From Basidiobolus ranarum (taxonomy: Eukaryota > Basidiobolomycota > Basidiobolomycetes > Basidiobolales), in contig JASJQH010000066.1 in NCBI GenBank assembly GCA_040143965.1, positions 1-34,397 of the forward strand: 34,397 bases of DNA, written 5' to 3'. The position numbers and the translations under genes were made by a program. Under the pieces are notes generated by a model that did not search any database, was not told where the DNA came from, and saw only the letters and a list, made by a program, of their open reading frames with translations. This document shows, in pieces, positions 1-10,495 of the stretch; positions within the stretch are counted from its first letter, which is position 1; the number at the start of each line of letters is the position of its first letter.

Positions 1-52
1 GTGTTCTGTAGGTGCTAGTGGATACTAGGCTTGGATAGAAATGAGAGAGGAA

Positions 53-552
53 TATTGAATTTGTTTGAGAAACACTGAGAAGTGTTGAGATCCTATATTT
101 GTTGAGACACATACTAAACCAAAAGGTTCAGTTAGCTTTATTTATACTTTTTGATAGCAAAGTGAATTAGTCAGCCCCAAGATATTAGATGACTAATTCT
201 GATGAAGATAATGTGATTGGATAGATAGATAGATAGATAAGTGAGTGATACATCAGCTGAAGTCTTGGCAGTGCAAGATCATTGGTTATGACTCTTGTGA
301 CTCAAATTGACTTGTGTCAAGGCTGATGACTCAGAGGTTAATTCTGATTGGATAATGATCATGTGATTGGTCACATGATCTGATAGAAGAGATAAGCAAA
401 TAGTAGATAGGTAGTCAGGTGATAGGTCACATGATAGAGTCACTGGATAAGGGCAGGTGACTAGTTAGTGATAATGATAAACTAAACAGATATTCAAACA
501 AGTTATATAGATATGGTGTAAGTTTAACAACTTTGTATGTTGGTGCACAACA
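53..552 (+). repeat. LTR family A, copy 1
   Basis: This copy aligns along its length with 3418-3887. Both are preceded by a purine-rich stretch and the shared word GGAATATTGAA. Both have LTR-like ends: TGTTGAGA near position 100 and CACAACA at 546-552. A block of five GATA units sits at the same place in each copy. The exact 5' edge is uncertain (53 or 100) because the first 50 bases hold an extra partial duplication of the TGTTGAGA word. Confidence 0.75.
220..239 (+). repeat. (GATA)5 microsatellite inside LTR A copy 1
   Basis: Five uninterrupted GATA units. The second LTR A copy has five units at the matching place (3546-3565), so the repeat belongs to the LTR and was probably there before the two copies diverged. 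Confidence 0.9.
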
Positions 553-558
553 GTAATA

Positions 559-1300
559 TTGGAAGGTATTATATATATTCCATCATTTATAACAAATCAG
601 TTTTCAATTGGAGCAATTGAAAAGAAACATTATGATGTTGAATTCAGCAAAGGAAAAGTAATCATATACAAATCAATGGACTGGATAGTAGCAACTGGAA
701 CTAGAATTGGGAATCTATATCACCTGGATATTGCACCAATAACTGAGACTGTTTCTAACTTTGCAATAATTACTTCTGGAAACTTGGTGACTTGGCATCA
801 GTGCTTGAGTCATCTAAACTATAATATGTGAAACTATTATATAAAAATAGTCTATCTACTGGAATGGATCTTGAGCCCTCAGTTATTACTAAATGTGAAA
901 GCTGTATTCAAGGGAAAATCACAAGAAAATCATTTCCAAAAGATGGAGCTGATTGATTCAGTTCTGCCTAAGACCTATTGGGGTGAAGCTATTTTAACAG
1001 CTACATATCTCCAAAATAGAAGTCCAACACATAGCACAACACTAAAACTCCTATTAAAATCTGGACTGGAAACAAGCCTAATCTGAATCACCTCTGAATT
1101 TTTGAATCAACAGTGTATGCTCATATTCCTAAACCTCAGCATAGGAAATTGGACAAAAAGGCAATTAAATATATCCCATTAGAATATCAGAATGAAGGCT
1201 ATCATCTCCTAATTGCTAGCACAAATCAAATCATCAACTCCAGAGATACTATATTCATTGAAGAAACTCTCAAATCTTCTAATCAAGGGATTTGATTTTG
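559..1300 (+). mobile_element. Copia pre-integrase and integrase remnant
   Basis: The piece near 790-825 reads TWHQCLSHLN, the histidine/cysteine pre-integrase signature of copia elements. Around 970-1040 it reads YWGEAILTATYLQNRSP, the end of the copia integrase core. The next piece (1113-1295) has HIPKPQHRKLDKKA followed by a GYHLL and SRDTIF pattern, typical of the region after integrase. The element is a broken fossil. The central catalytic part of integrase is not recognisable here. Confidence 0.88.
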
Positions 1301-1879
1301 GCTGAAAATCAATTTCTCAATAACTCAAATTCTGAGTTAATGAGTTCTAAAACCAATCTTGAGCTAACAAGTACTGAAACCAACATGGAAACTGATACAT
1401 TGGAAATAGATACTGTAATTAGGCCAAATTTAGAATATGAAACTATCTATCAGCATTATCAAAATTTAGAAAGTATCACATCTAGGACATGGTATAAAAC
1501 ATCAGCCACTGATGAATATATGACAAAGCTCAAATCATTATCAATCCCTGTGGTGAATATTCCTAGCAGAAAACCAACAAGCAGTAATCCTGCCTCAAAC
1601 TTCACTACAAGTATTGAAACCAAGGAGAACAAACTATTATATGATAATCTGGAATCAAACAGCTATACAAGTAGTGAAACATTAGGCAACACTGGAAATG
1701 CACCAGTTTATACTAGAAAACCTGATAAATACTCTGAGGATACTGATACTTTGGAACCAGATTCTGGAAATCTTCATATCATCTCTGCCAATGTAAAATA
1801 TGGGAAGCCAAAAAGGATATTTTTCCAGCCAATCAGGAATCAGGTAATTGGGCTCACAAACAAGGCAATAATTTTCTGA
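1292..1879 (+). mobile_element. Copia linker region remnant between integrase and reverse transcriptase
   Basis: An open stretch of 195 codons rich in Ser, Thr, Asn and Glu, directly after the integrase-end piece. Copia polyproteins carry a poorly conserved hydrophilic spacer at this place. No domain is recognisable. The identity rests on its position and low-complexity composition. It is part of the fossil. Confidence 0.6.
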
Positions 1880-2084
1880 CCAATCACATACCTAAGAAAT
1901 ATCCTACTCTCAATTTGGCTGATATTGGATTCAATCAATCATTGGAGGTATGCAATCAATCACAACAAGTATCCAATCAATCAGAAAATTCAGGTAATCA
2001 GGTCACAGAAATTGTTCCAAGTGGAAATCAGAAACATCTTGTAAGTGAACAATCTGACCATTATACCAAGGACTTTGGATGTCT

Positions 2085-2377
2085 CAAATCCTAAACAAGA
2101 GTTAGGTTATTCTTAAAATTCACCAACTACAATATTTCAAGATAATCAAAGTTGTATCAAGTTGGTTAAAAATAACACAATTCATAATAGAAGCAAACAT
2201 ATAGATATTAGACATCACTTCATTAGTGAGACTATAGAGAATAAGCTATTAACTTAACTTATTGTTATACAGAAGACATGTCTGCTGATATATTAACCAA
2301 ACATTAGCTAGACAGAAATTTGAGAACTTTATACCTTCTTGACTATTAGTTTATATGACTATATAGCGCAGGGAGAG
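2085..2377 (+). mobile_element. Copia RNase H end and polypurine tract remnant
   Basis: The region is homologous to 2790-3063 and encodes fragments of the conserved copia end, with the [12 protein letters not shown] and TEDMSADILTK patterns. It finishes with a purine tract just before the TGTTGAAA start of LTR B, as expected for a 3' LTR boundary. Most of the reverse transcriptase between the linker and this piece is not recognisable. Broken fossil. Confidence 0.8.
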
Positions 2378-2703
2378 TGTTGAAATTAGTTTTTCCCAAA
2401 CACCTATATAGTCATATACTGCTTAGTACTTAGTTATCTTATACTTCACTAAGATATTACCCATAATTCTCAATTGGAATTTACTTAGAATATTTTACTA
2501 ACTTGGGAGCTATCAAATATGTAGATTTTTCAAACTTGTGGTAGAAGCCCTAAGCTTTGCACCCATGCCTCCAGGATCTTTGTTAACATATTTGAACATC
2601 AGTTTGTTTACATTGTTACAAAGCTATAAATGTCAACTTTCTATTCAATGAAACAATTAGTGAAAACCACCAATTTCTCTACTTCTCCAAACCACTTCCA
2701 ACA
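2378..2703 (+). repeat. LTR family B, copy 1 (326 bp)
   Basis: Starts TGTTGAAA after a purine tract and ends TTCCAACA, giving imperfect inverted TGTTG/CAACA ends. It aligns over its full length with 3064-3389, which is also 326 bases. A shared word GGCTnnTAAATACT follows both copies. This is a typical short copia LTR. By eye the two copies differ at about one base in five, so the insertions are old. Confidence 0.85.
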
Positions 2704-3063
2704 GGCTCCTAAATACTACAACAAATATATTGCTGCCTGTGAAGCAACAAAAGAAGCAATATGGTTAAGAAAGCTCTTAACAGATTTAGGCTATTCTCAA
2801 AATTTATCAACTATAATATTTCAAGATAATTGAAGTTATATCAAATTAGCTAGAAGTCCCACATTTCATAATAGAAGCAAACATATAGTCATTTGATATC
2901 ACTTCATTAGAGAGACTATAGAGAATAAGTTCATTGATTTAACTTATTGTTCTACTGAAGACATGATTGCTGATATATTAACCATACCATTAGCTATACA
3001 GAAGTTGAACAAATTTAGACCTTTGTTGGGATTACTTTATATGACTATTTAGTTGAGGGAGAG
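2704..3063 (+). mobile_element. Copia RNase H tail between two LTR B copies
   Basis: The segment encodes pieces of the copia C-terminus: IAACEATKEAIWLRKLL (RNase H) followed by a second copy of the tail seen at 2085-2377. It ends in a purine tract before LTR B copy 2. Only the last fifth or so of a polyprotein is present, so the LTR-tail-LTR arrangement looks like recombination or a large internal loss rather than a whole element. Broken fossil. Confidence 0.8.
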
Positions 3064-3389
3064 TGTAAAGATTGGCTTTGCTCAGCACTTTTATAGTCAT
3101 GAATAACTTAGTACTTAGTTATCTTATACTTCACTAAGATATTACCCATTATTCTCAATCAGAATTTACTAAAAATATTTTTAACACTTAGAAGTTCTCA
3201 GATAAATAGATTTTTCAAACTTGTGCCATAAGACCCAAACTTTGCACACATGTTCCTGGGACTTTCCTTAACATACATTACTCATTAGTATGCTTATTTC
3301 TTGACAAAACTATCAATGTCAACTTTCTACTCAATGAATCAATAAGTGAAAACTATCAATTTCTCTATTTCTCCAAACCACTTCCAACA
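3064..3389 (+). repeat. LTR family B, copy 2 (326 bp)
   Basis: Begins TGTAAAGA right after a purine tract and ends TTCCAACA. It is the same length as copy 1 and aligns along its full length. A third, rearranged relative is at the right end of the window. Confidence 0.85.
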
Positions 3390-3417
3390 GGCTGTTAAAT
3401 ACTTTAAGAAGAGGAAT

Positions 3418-3887
3418 ATTGAAATTGTTAAGACATATACTAAACCAAAGGGTTCAGTTAGCTTTACTTATACATTTTGACAGCAAAATGACCTAGTCAG
3501 TGCCAAGATAATAAATGACTAATTCTGGTAAAAGATATATGATTGGATAGATAGATAGATAGATAGACTGATGGATAAGTGAGTCATGCACCAGCTGAAG
3601 TCTTGGCAGTGAAAGATCATTGGTTATGATTCTTGTGACTCATGTTGACTTTTGTCTGGGCAGATGATTCAGAGATTAATACTGATTGGATGATGTTCAC
3701 ATGATTAGTTGTATGCTCTGCATGAAGCAATACAAGAACAGATAGTTAGTCATGTGATAAGTCACAAAATAGAGTCACTGGATAAGGTCAGGTGACAAGT
3801 TAGCAATAGTGATAAACTAAACAGATATTCATGCAAGTGGTATAGGGATGGCATAAGTTAAATAACTTTGTATATTGATGCAAAACA
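3418..3887 (+). repeat. LTR family A, copy 2
   Basis: Aligns with 53-552, including the (GATA)5 block at 3546-3565. Ends AAAACA at 3887. It is preceded by the purine-rich stretch AAGAAGAGGAATATTGAAA, as expected of a 3' LTR. If A copies 1 and 2 are a pair, they bracket all the copia pieces from 553 to 3417. Confidence 0.75.
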
Positions 3888-4115
3888 GTAGCAAATGGAT
3901 TCTAGTTTTGTTTCCTGACCCTAGGATGCCTGACATCCATAGAAAACTAAGCAGAGTAGCTCAATATATTTCTTGCCACTTGAACCTTACCAATATTTTA
4001 TTGGATAGTTCATTTTTATTCAGGATCTTATTTAACTTTGTTTATGATAAATATATTGGAATTCAGAAAGCAAGATATCTATGGTCCCTCTATTTTAGTT
4101 AGGGATATCTCTATA
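3888..4115 (+). mobile_element. Copia reverse-transcriptase C-terminal remnant
   Basis: The piece reads DPRMPDIHRKLSRVAQYIS, matching the RPDI...V.R.SQYM pattern near the end of copia reverse transcriptase. A LLDSSF and KYIGIQKAR stretch follows, corresponding to the GYSDADWAG...R region. It lies downstream of LTR A copy 2, so it belongs to a different insertion from the pieces upstream. Bases 4001-4110 align with 34289-34397 at the other end of the window. Broken fossil. Confidence 0.7.
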
Positions 4116-5695
4116 TCTATATAGCCAGTATGTGCCATTACCCCCACTTATCTATTGTATCTTATTACACTAACTCCTGAATATTGCAAATAATTGATTT
4201 ACCTCTCTATTTCATATGTCACCATATTCTCTAGAGAATAAAGTAACTAAATCACTATTAAAAGTTACCTCTAACATACGAAGTCTATCCCCAATATGTC
4301 CAGATCCTCTAACACCATTACTGCTCTCAAAACCCATTTTAGTTAGACTCTGGGCTGCTAATAGGCCCTGCTTAGTCAGCTTTGATATTCTGTACTTAAG
4401 TACTACTTTGGTTTATCAAGGTTCAAGACTTGCAATACCTTTCCTCTGGGATACAATTGAGATGCATGTACAAGTTAGTATAAAGATGCTGATAATTGAT
4501 CTCAGACATATGAAAAACTGCAACAGAATGTATGTCCTGGTATTTAGAATGTCAGGTCTAGATCAAAGACTAACCTTTAATAACTGGTGCAAATCTGATC
4601 TCTGAGCATGAGTGCGAAATATAGCATTAGAAGTTGAAGTCTTGATTAAGAGAAATTGAAGTATCGCTAAGGAACAGCTCTGGAGCATCTATCTGATAGT
4701 GATAAGCATGGTGTATATATATGTACCTGGGATAGCCAAACAATCATGAGCACAAAGTATAGTTACCTTTTGAGTGATCAACTTTTTTTCGGATCAAAAC
4801 AGCTTGAGAATCAGGGATTAAAAAGGGAATTGTGTAACTTCAAAACTTAATTCTAAATATTCTAACCTTTCGCTACTGTCACAAAAGTGCTTCATCCAAA
4901 GAACTAAAAAATCAGGATATATATCAAGTTACAACAGAATGGGTGATCATGAATTAGTAAATATCACACTTGAGAAAGTCAAGGGTCCATCTGTTATAAT
5001 CATCTACTTGAAGAGAACTCTCAACCTCAAAATACTCCAAGAGTAGTATATTTAGTCCGAAGAGTTACACCTCTGCACTAACTGGACCAAATACTCCGCG
5101 AGATCTTGAAACCTGTGGATGCAATTTTGAAAGCCATTTATGGAAACCGTGGGTTACTCTTAAATTCATTAGCTCCTTGTTTGAGAACGACAGTGATAGA
5201 ACTTCAATTTAGAATACTGCCACTAGAACCAATTGACACCTTATATGATTTTGGTATTTTAAACACGCTGCTAGATGGTGCGCCCACGCTTTGAGCTTGG
5301 AGGCTGCACTCTTTGGGATCAGTCATACGAGTCATGTATTTAATATATATGCGAGTAAAAATACACGTTTTGTTGCCACTGGAATAGTCCTCCATGTTCA
5401 TTGGTTGCTTATTACGTCATCCTACTCGTCATACTCAAAAGGCTATTTTAAATATTTAGCGCATTAGGCAAACATCGTGACAATGCGGCGGTTGGAACTT
5501 CAAAAATGTCATACAGGTCATAGCATGGCTTTATTTACATAGTCAGGTGGGTTAGAAAGCTAGAATATTATTGTTACTATAACCGGAAATACTCTCTTAA
5601 TACTCCAAGATTAAGGAAAATGAATAGTCACGTGTTGAGTTTAAGATGTATATGCGCATCTACATGTTTGGCGATTCCAGTTTTGGTATACCGAA
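4116..5695. other. Gene-free stretch
   Basis: I see no supportable gene here. There is a 129-codon open frame at 4216-4605 (plus) and two short overlapping ones near 5106-5401. None has a recognisable motif, and neighbouring frames are similar in quality. The left part may be more decayed transposon. The right part is the 3' flank of the F-box gene. Confidence 0.5.
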
Positions 5696-6439
5696 TTAAG
5701 ACGAAATGGCCACATTGTTTGAAAATTTGAATTGCGGGAAGGTCTTAGCACGGCTTAAACCAATCCCTGACGATGGGGTTTGATCTTTAACAGGCTTCTT
5801 ACCACTCTTCGTAGTATTACGGCGAAGCAACGAAACCCGACGAACCCAGGAGACAACCGGAGCTTTGGAAACTAAGGATTCAAGCTGACAATCAAAACTA
5901 AGAGGAGTAATCCAACGCTCGGAGCGTCTGAAAAAGGCAGTCTCTTTTTCGACAAAGTAGTTTAATTTCCAACTTTGTTGGTTGACAACACTTTTCAAAC
6001 CAGCCTCTTTCACATCTAAAGAGATAGGTTTATCTGTGATGATGCTAGTACTTCCTGAGCCATCTTTTGAAATCGAAGCAAGATTGGGTTTGCGGCTGGT
6101 CCCATGATAATACTTGAACTTCTTGGGTAGAGTATGAAAGGTGCATACTTGAGTAGTGGGATTAAACCCTGCAAAGAAGTAGTCAAGCGTAAATCGAAGG
6201 CGGCCTTCTTGCTCAAGGATAATAGTAAGGTGCTCACTGACAAGTCTTTCTTGAGCAACCTGATGACCAATACGTTTCCATTTCTTGCAGACTTTCAGCG
6301 CTGATGACAATGTGGCATTGTCGGAAAGTTGAAATATACATGTGAGTGCCTCCTTGGGAAGCTTTCCAAAGTCGGACTTGTCATCTACACGCCGTTGGTA
6401 GGTTGTAATTTTACGCTTTAGTGTTAATGAGCGAAACAT
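5696..6439 (-). CDS. F-box protein, single exon, 247 aa
   Basis: The protein is probably a substrate receptor of an SCF-type E3 ubiquitin ligase that binds Skp1 through its N-terminal F-box. Residues about 25-65 give the motif: FGKLPKEALTCIFQL, a spacer, then SALKVCKKWKRIG, matching the LPxE...IF and VCKxW pattern. The remaining 180 residues have no repeat (no LRR, WD40 or Kelch) that I can see. The tail is basic and Ser/Thr-rich, with RRVSLLRR and SGKKPVK. I chose the ATG at 6437-6439 because the frame is open to it and the F-box follows closely. It ends in TAA. A TATATAAA box lies about 125 bases upstream. The substrate cannot be read from the sequence. Confidence in the F-box is good; the rest is unassigned. 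Confidence 0.8.
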   Translation of the reverse strand: MFRSLTLKRKITTYQRRVDDKSDFGKLPKEALTCIFQLSDNATLSSALKVCKKWKRIGHQVAQERLVSEHLTIILEQEGRLRFTLDYFFAGFNPTTQVCTFHTLPKKFKYYHGTSRKPNLASISKDGSGSTSIITDKPISLDVKEAGLKSVVNQQSWKLNYFVEKETAFFRRSERWITPLSFDCQLESLVSKAPVVSWVRRVSLLRRNTTKSGKKPVKDQTPSSGIGLSRAKTFPQFKFSNNVAISS

Positions 6440-6560
6440 TTTTCAGATTATTCGTTAGAATGTTGATATTAGCTTACGGTTGGGCAAAAAGGAAGACACA
6501 GCAGTAATATTTCGTCACAAGAAGAGAATTGACCGCTTTACTTGAGGGGATATGGCGGTC

Positions 6561-6568
6561 TTTATATA
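6561..6568 (-). promoter_or_regulatory. TATA box of the F-box gene
   Basis: Reads TATATAAA (then G) on the minus strand, 122-129 bases before the ATG at 6439. The same octamer occurs before three other genes of the window. Functional assignment is by position only. Confidence 0.55.
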
Positions 6569-9500
6569 GTGTCATGGTTGAGAATGCTGCATGAATAATT
6601 TTGCTGCGCACATATATTTATGATAGATAAAATATCGATTTAAAGCATTTGCAACCAAGTTGGCGCCATTGGTCACAAGGATTCATTCCACTCCATTGGT
6701 CTATATATTTCACATAGGCCACATCCAGACTAATTAGAATTTGAAACCATTCAAATTTACATTGAAGCTTAAAATACATTTTATTTTGCGATGAGATCCA
6801 TTATTAAACAATTGGAGTACTGGGATCTCATATCAGACGAGAAATGGGGATTGTTTAAGATTGCTTCCGTAAATGCTGCCTATTTCTGTGCGTGTAACAG
6901 TAGAATGCCAAGTTTAGCCTTTTGTCTCTGTACTCCAAGATATAGTGAGCGCTCAAATCAAGAGACAGCTGCCAATGAGAATTGCTGTTGGCTCAAGTGA
7001 GCTCAGCTAACTTTCACCTCAACATTGGATTTGTTGACCACAAAAAGACACTTCTCTCAGCATGTGAGGTTCAGCAAATATCCGATTCTATCTCGATGAG
7101 GATGTAACAATGGAACCTGTTGACCACTTCTTTGTAGAATTTCATTTCATTTCATTTCACAATAGTGGCCTTTGTCGCAGGCTTTTCCACTGCCATGCAT
7201 TGTATATCAAGGTGCAGGCGATAATTACAATGTAGGGATTATGAATCCCATACAGAGGCTGCCCTTACATCTATGTAGAGCTGGCAAGTGCAGTATCTAT
7301 TCTCCGTGTATTCCAACAATGTCGGCTGATCCTCCAACAACGATGGAATCAGTCACTATATCCTAGGAGTGGTGCGTCGGTTTTTGGAGTGCTGCTCTGG
7401 TTTTAGGCGCACAGTATGGTGATCATATTGCGAACTGCAGACGCTGGTTTTCTTCGCTATCTGATTGGCCAGGTTTTAAAGTTAGGATGTCTATTTACTT
7501 TTGACTTAGAAGCTTGGGATTTTCAACATAAACATTGGCTTCGTCGTTTTGTTTCAAAATACTGGCTTCTCTACACTTTCATCAAAGTGTTTAATAGCGT
7601 ATAGTATGTGATGCATACAAACCAATATTATGTTGTGATTCTGTTTATAGTAAATCGTGTATTTAATTCTACACAGGGGCGTGTGAAATGTTAATATTAA
7701 CTCCTGAAAGGTGTGATTAGCATCTGTAGTCCCATAACACGGAGTTGTAGTGGCAGACGATACCGGAATTAATAACACTTTCAAGGTGGATTTAGGAGTA
7801 GTTTCACCCTCAAGAGAGCTGTGGTGGCCCACAGATTCAGTGAGGTGAAATACTCATTTAACAAGTACTTCAAGAGCGGCACAGCATTTCGTACACCATA
7901 GCATCGTGAATCCAGTAGTACAAGCTTAGCGATTGCCTCGGAAAATCATCTTATCTATATGAAACCTAATTAAATTAACACACAAGATGTTTATAGAAAA
8001 TCTAGCAAGTCTTACTTGAGGTAGATCATTGCCCCTCTAGCCAAGAAAAATAACTATCTGTTGAAAGTAGCTTCATGGGTTTAAATTGTACTTCACATGC
8101 TGCAGATATCAATCCTGGCTGCTCAACACTAATACGCCCAGTAACTAAACATGGATTTGTTAGCCCGAAAGATTGATCAATCATAATCCTGGGTTAGTAA
8201 TCTCAACTACATGGGTAAATATCAGTGCCAGTTACTAAACTGAAAACTAACAACAAAAAGTCTACTTGATATAATGCAACTTACTACCAGGCTAGCATAA
8301 TAGTGGAGAGAGCGCGCTTACTGGGCTACACGCTTCAAACATAGTTTCGGTATCAAATCTCAAACATATATTTCCATCCATAGACAGTATTGACCTTATT
8401 TGGCCTAATAAAATATTATTATTGTGAGTAAACTTGAACTCCCAAGAAAATGGTTAAATTAGCATGCATTATTGAAGTTTCAAAATCCCTCCTATAGCGA
8501 GAGTATTTCAATTTGTATGCAGCCCATTTTAGAGTAACTAAATCTTCTGCATAATCGATACGCTTGAAAAGAGAAATCATGCCGTTTTATCACGTTTCTA
8601 GAATAGTCGTTGGTACTGTTTAAGGATAGGATGTTGAAATCTCTTTTGCATTCTCCAGTGTTTATGTGATTCAATGTATCGGCTTTTAGCGGATGAGATC
8701 CATAGTTATTTTACTTGCATGCTATCTAGTCTAGACAATCCCCCAGTCTCTTGGTTTGGGTCATTCTGTGCAATGCTACTGTGGAAACTCAGATTATCAC
8801 GATTATCAATAAATGACAAGTCCCGGCCTTGCAAAATGCATGACCGTTTAAGGACCAGCTTTGAAAGGGCTTGCATGCCTGTCCACCTTGGGTGATGCAA
8901 TATTTTGTAGCGGTAAGTTCTTCCTTGCAGTATCTGATTGAAACTTTAACCCAATTTCTATTGATTGCTAGATATGTGCTTGGCAACGAGTATTCCCCAC
9001 CCATGTGTTTTCCTTCAAGTGATGTGCGTGGAACTGTGACAAATATGCATGCTGAGACTTGTATGATTCCAATAAATGTGTGTTTAAGCCTCGTGAGAAT
9101 GGGCTGTAGTGGTTATTGAGCTGATACATAATAGATATTGTGAGGTGAGTGATTAGTGATAATAATATGATATTGGCCCGCCATAGTGACTGGTATCACT
9201 TGTGCATGCTTATAAATAATCACCTTTTTTAAAACTTGACTAGTAAAATGTCTCCATATATTTCTATGTAGTTTATGGATATTTCCTGTAGCTGGTAGAA
9301 TTCTCCTCCATATAGGGGATGGGTCCGCTTCCTCCAATTACCTTGGCGTGGGTTTTTAGACCAATTGCTTAGAATCACATCCATATAGTGGCGAAAGATA
9401 GCTAGACATAATGTACTGATAACACTAAAATACCTAAACACATTAAATTGATGCCAGAAAAGAATCAGATCAATTGTGGGCTTAGTTTAGGTCATTGATT

Positions 9501-9919
9501 CGTGAAAATTTCCTGACTGTTTTGAACATGGGGAGGATGATCTTCACACCTTCGATCCTAAAAAGGTTTGAGAGTAAAACCTCGGGCAAATTCAACAATC
9601 CACAAGCGATAAAACGCTGCGTTCAGTTGTGCACCTTGTACATATCCAAACAAGAGGGTTTTAATTTACGGAGATTATATTTTGAGGCTTCCACCAACAA
9701 TTATTCCAATAAAACCAGAGCTCCATAACCTGATAAGCCATAGTTCTGCTTGACCATTTCCTTCAGTTTAGACACCTTTCTTTAGATTGCATAGCTGGTT
9801 CCTATGATATTCCAGAAGACGTGTGTTTAAATCATATTTACGTAAGAAAAATCCCCCTTCCCTATCGCATTCACTCCTCTCATCTAATTCACAGCCAACC
9901 CCCCCCCCTCTCTCTGAAA
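6569..9919. other. Long gene-free stretch
   Basis: Over 3 kb without a supportable gene. Open frames of 60-92 codons occur on both strands (for example 6791-7000 plus, 7554-7832 minus, 9229-9441 minus). They overlap each other, lack motifs and are about what chance gives. Four ATTTC units form a small microsatellite at 7139-7158. I could not assemble a spliced gene from the region. Confidence 0.5.
7139..7158 (+). repeat. (ATTTC)4 microsatellite
   Basis: Four uninterrupted ATTTC units in intergenic sequence. No association with a gene is evident. Confidence 0.85.
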
Positions 9920-10495
9920 ATGTCAAATAATAGAGGAAGGAATGTTACGAATTTTTCCCCTTTCAATTTCGGATATCAGCCTATGTATCTTTATGATGAC
10001 TTTAAGAGTTTGGGCTCTTGTCGGGTCAGCACTGAAACATGGCATCAACAACTATCGAATACAACGCCTTGTACTTTAGAGATAGAAAGGTTCAGAAGGT
10101 GCAGGAAGTATACCGCAGCTTGTCCCACAAAGGAAAGCCGTGTCAAGAAATACAATGATGTCGATATAGAGATTGAGCACCAGGAAGGGTTGTCCAAGCG
10201 ACAACTAAAGCAAGTCCTCCGTCCAACTAGATGCAAAACCACACCAAATATCGCCCACTATTCGGAAGAAGTGGAATGGCCACCCAAAGAGACTCTGAAG
10301 CCTGACTCATGTGAGATACGTTTAGAGACACGTGATGAAAGGATATCTGGATGTTGCTTTCCATTACTCTGGAAGTCGGGATCACCTAGTACGGCGGAAG
10401 AAACCAAGCGCACAGGTTGGATTTCAAAGGTGTTCCAAGTGGGTAAAAAGAAAGGAAAATCTGTTAACATATCTAATTCAAAATCCCCTATTTAA
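9920..10495 (+). CDS. Hypothetical protein, single exon, 191 aa
   Basis: I do not recognise this family. The frame is open from 9821, but the ATG at 9920 is the likelier start. The upstream codons read like a 5' leader, and a C/CT-rich tract typical of fungal start regions (9899-9915) sits directly before it. The product is hydrophilic and basic, with no signal peptide or membrane segment. It has an aromatic N-terminus (FSPFNFGYQPMYLYDDF), several scattered cysteines, an Arg/Lys-rich middle (RFRRCRKY, SKRQLKQVLRPTRC) and a basic tail (VGKKKGKSVNIS). Composition looks coding over the whole length, unlike the flanks, and no intron is needed. It faces the 3' end of the LST2-like gene tail to tail. 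It could be a lineage-specific regulatory or adaptor protein, but nothing in the sequence fixes a role. Confidence 0.6.
   Translation: MSNNRGRNVTNFSPFNFGYQPMYLYDDFKSLGSCRVSTETWHQQLSNTTPCTLEIERFRRCRKYTAACPTKESRVKKYNDVDIEIEHQEGLSKRQLKQVLRPTRCKTTPNIAHYSEEVEWPPKETLKPDSCEIRLETRDERISGCCFPLLWKSGSPSTAEETKRTGWISKVFQVGKKKGKSVNISNSKSPI

Larger units (their letters stand above)
1..4115 (+). mobile_element. Cluster of decayed Ty1/copia LTR retrotransposon fossils
   Basis: The stretch holds broken pieces of a copia polyprotein in the usual order: pre-integrase zinc region, end of integrase, a hydrophilic linker, and the end of RNase H. A separate reverse-transcriptase-end piece follows. They are mixed with two LTR families, one of about 450-500 bases (A) and one of 326 bases (B), each present twice. 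The order is LTR A, internal pieces, LTR B, RNase H tail, LTR B, LTR A, RT end, so at least two insertions or recombinations are stacked. The element is thoroughly broken, with many breaks. LTR copies differ by roughly 15 percent (A) and about a fifth (B) by eye, so it is old. Confidence 0.9.

Noticed and set aside
220-239. Tandem GATA units considered as a CRISPR or satellite array
   Set aside because: Simple four-base microsatellite inside an LTR; no spacers, and the organism is eukaryotic.
4216-4605. 129-codon plus-strand open frame
   Set aside because: No motif, composition like neighbouring non-coding sequence, lies beside transposon debris, and no splice partners were found.
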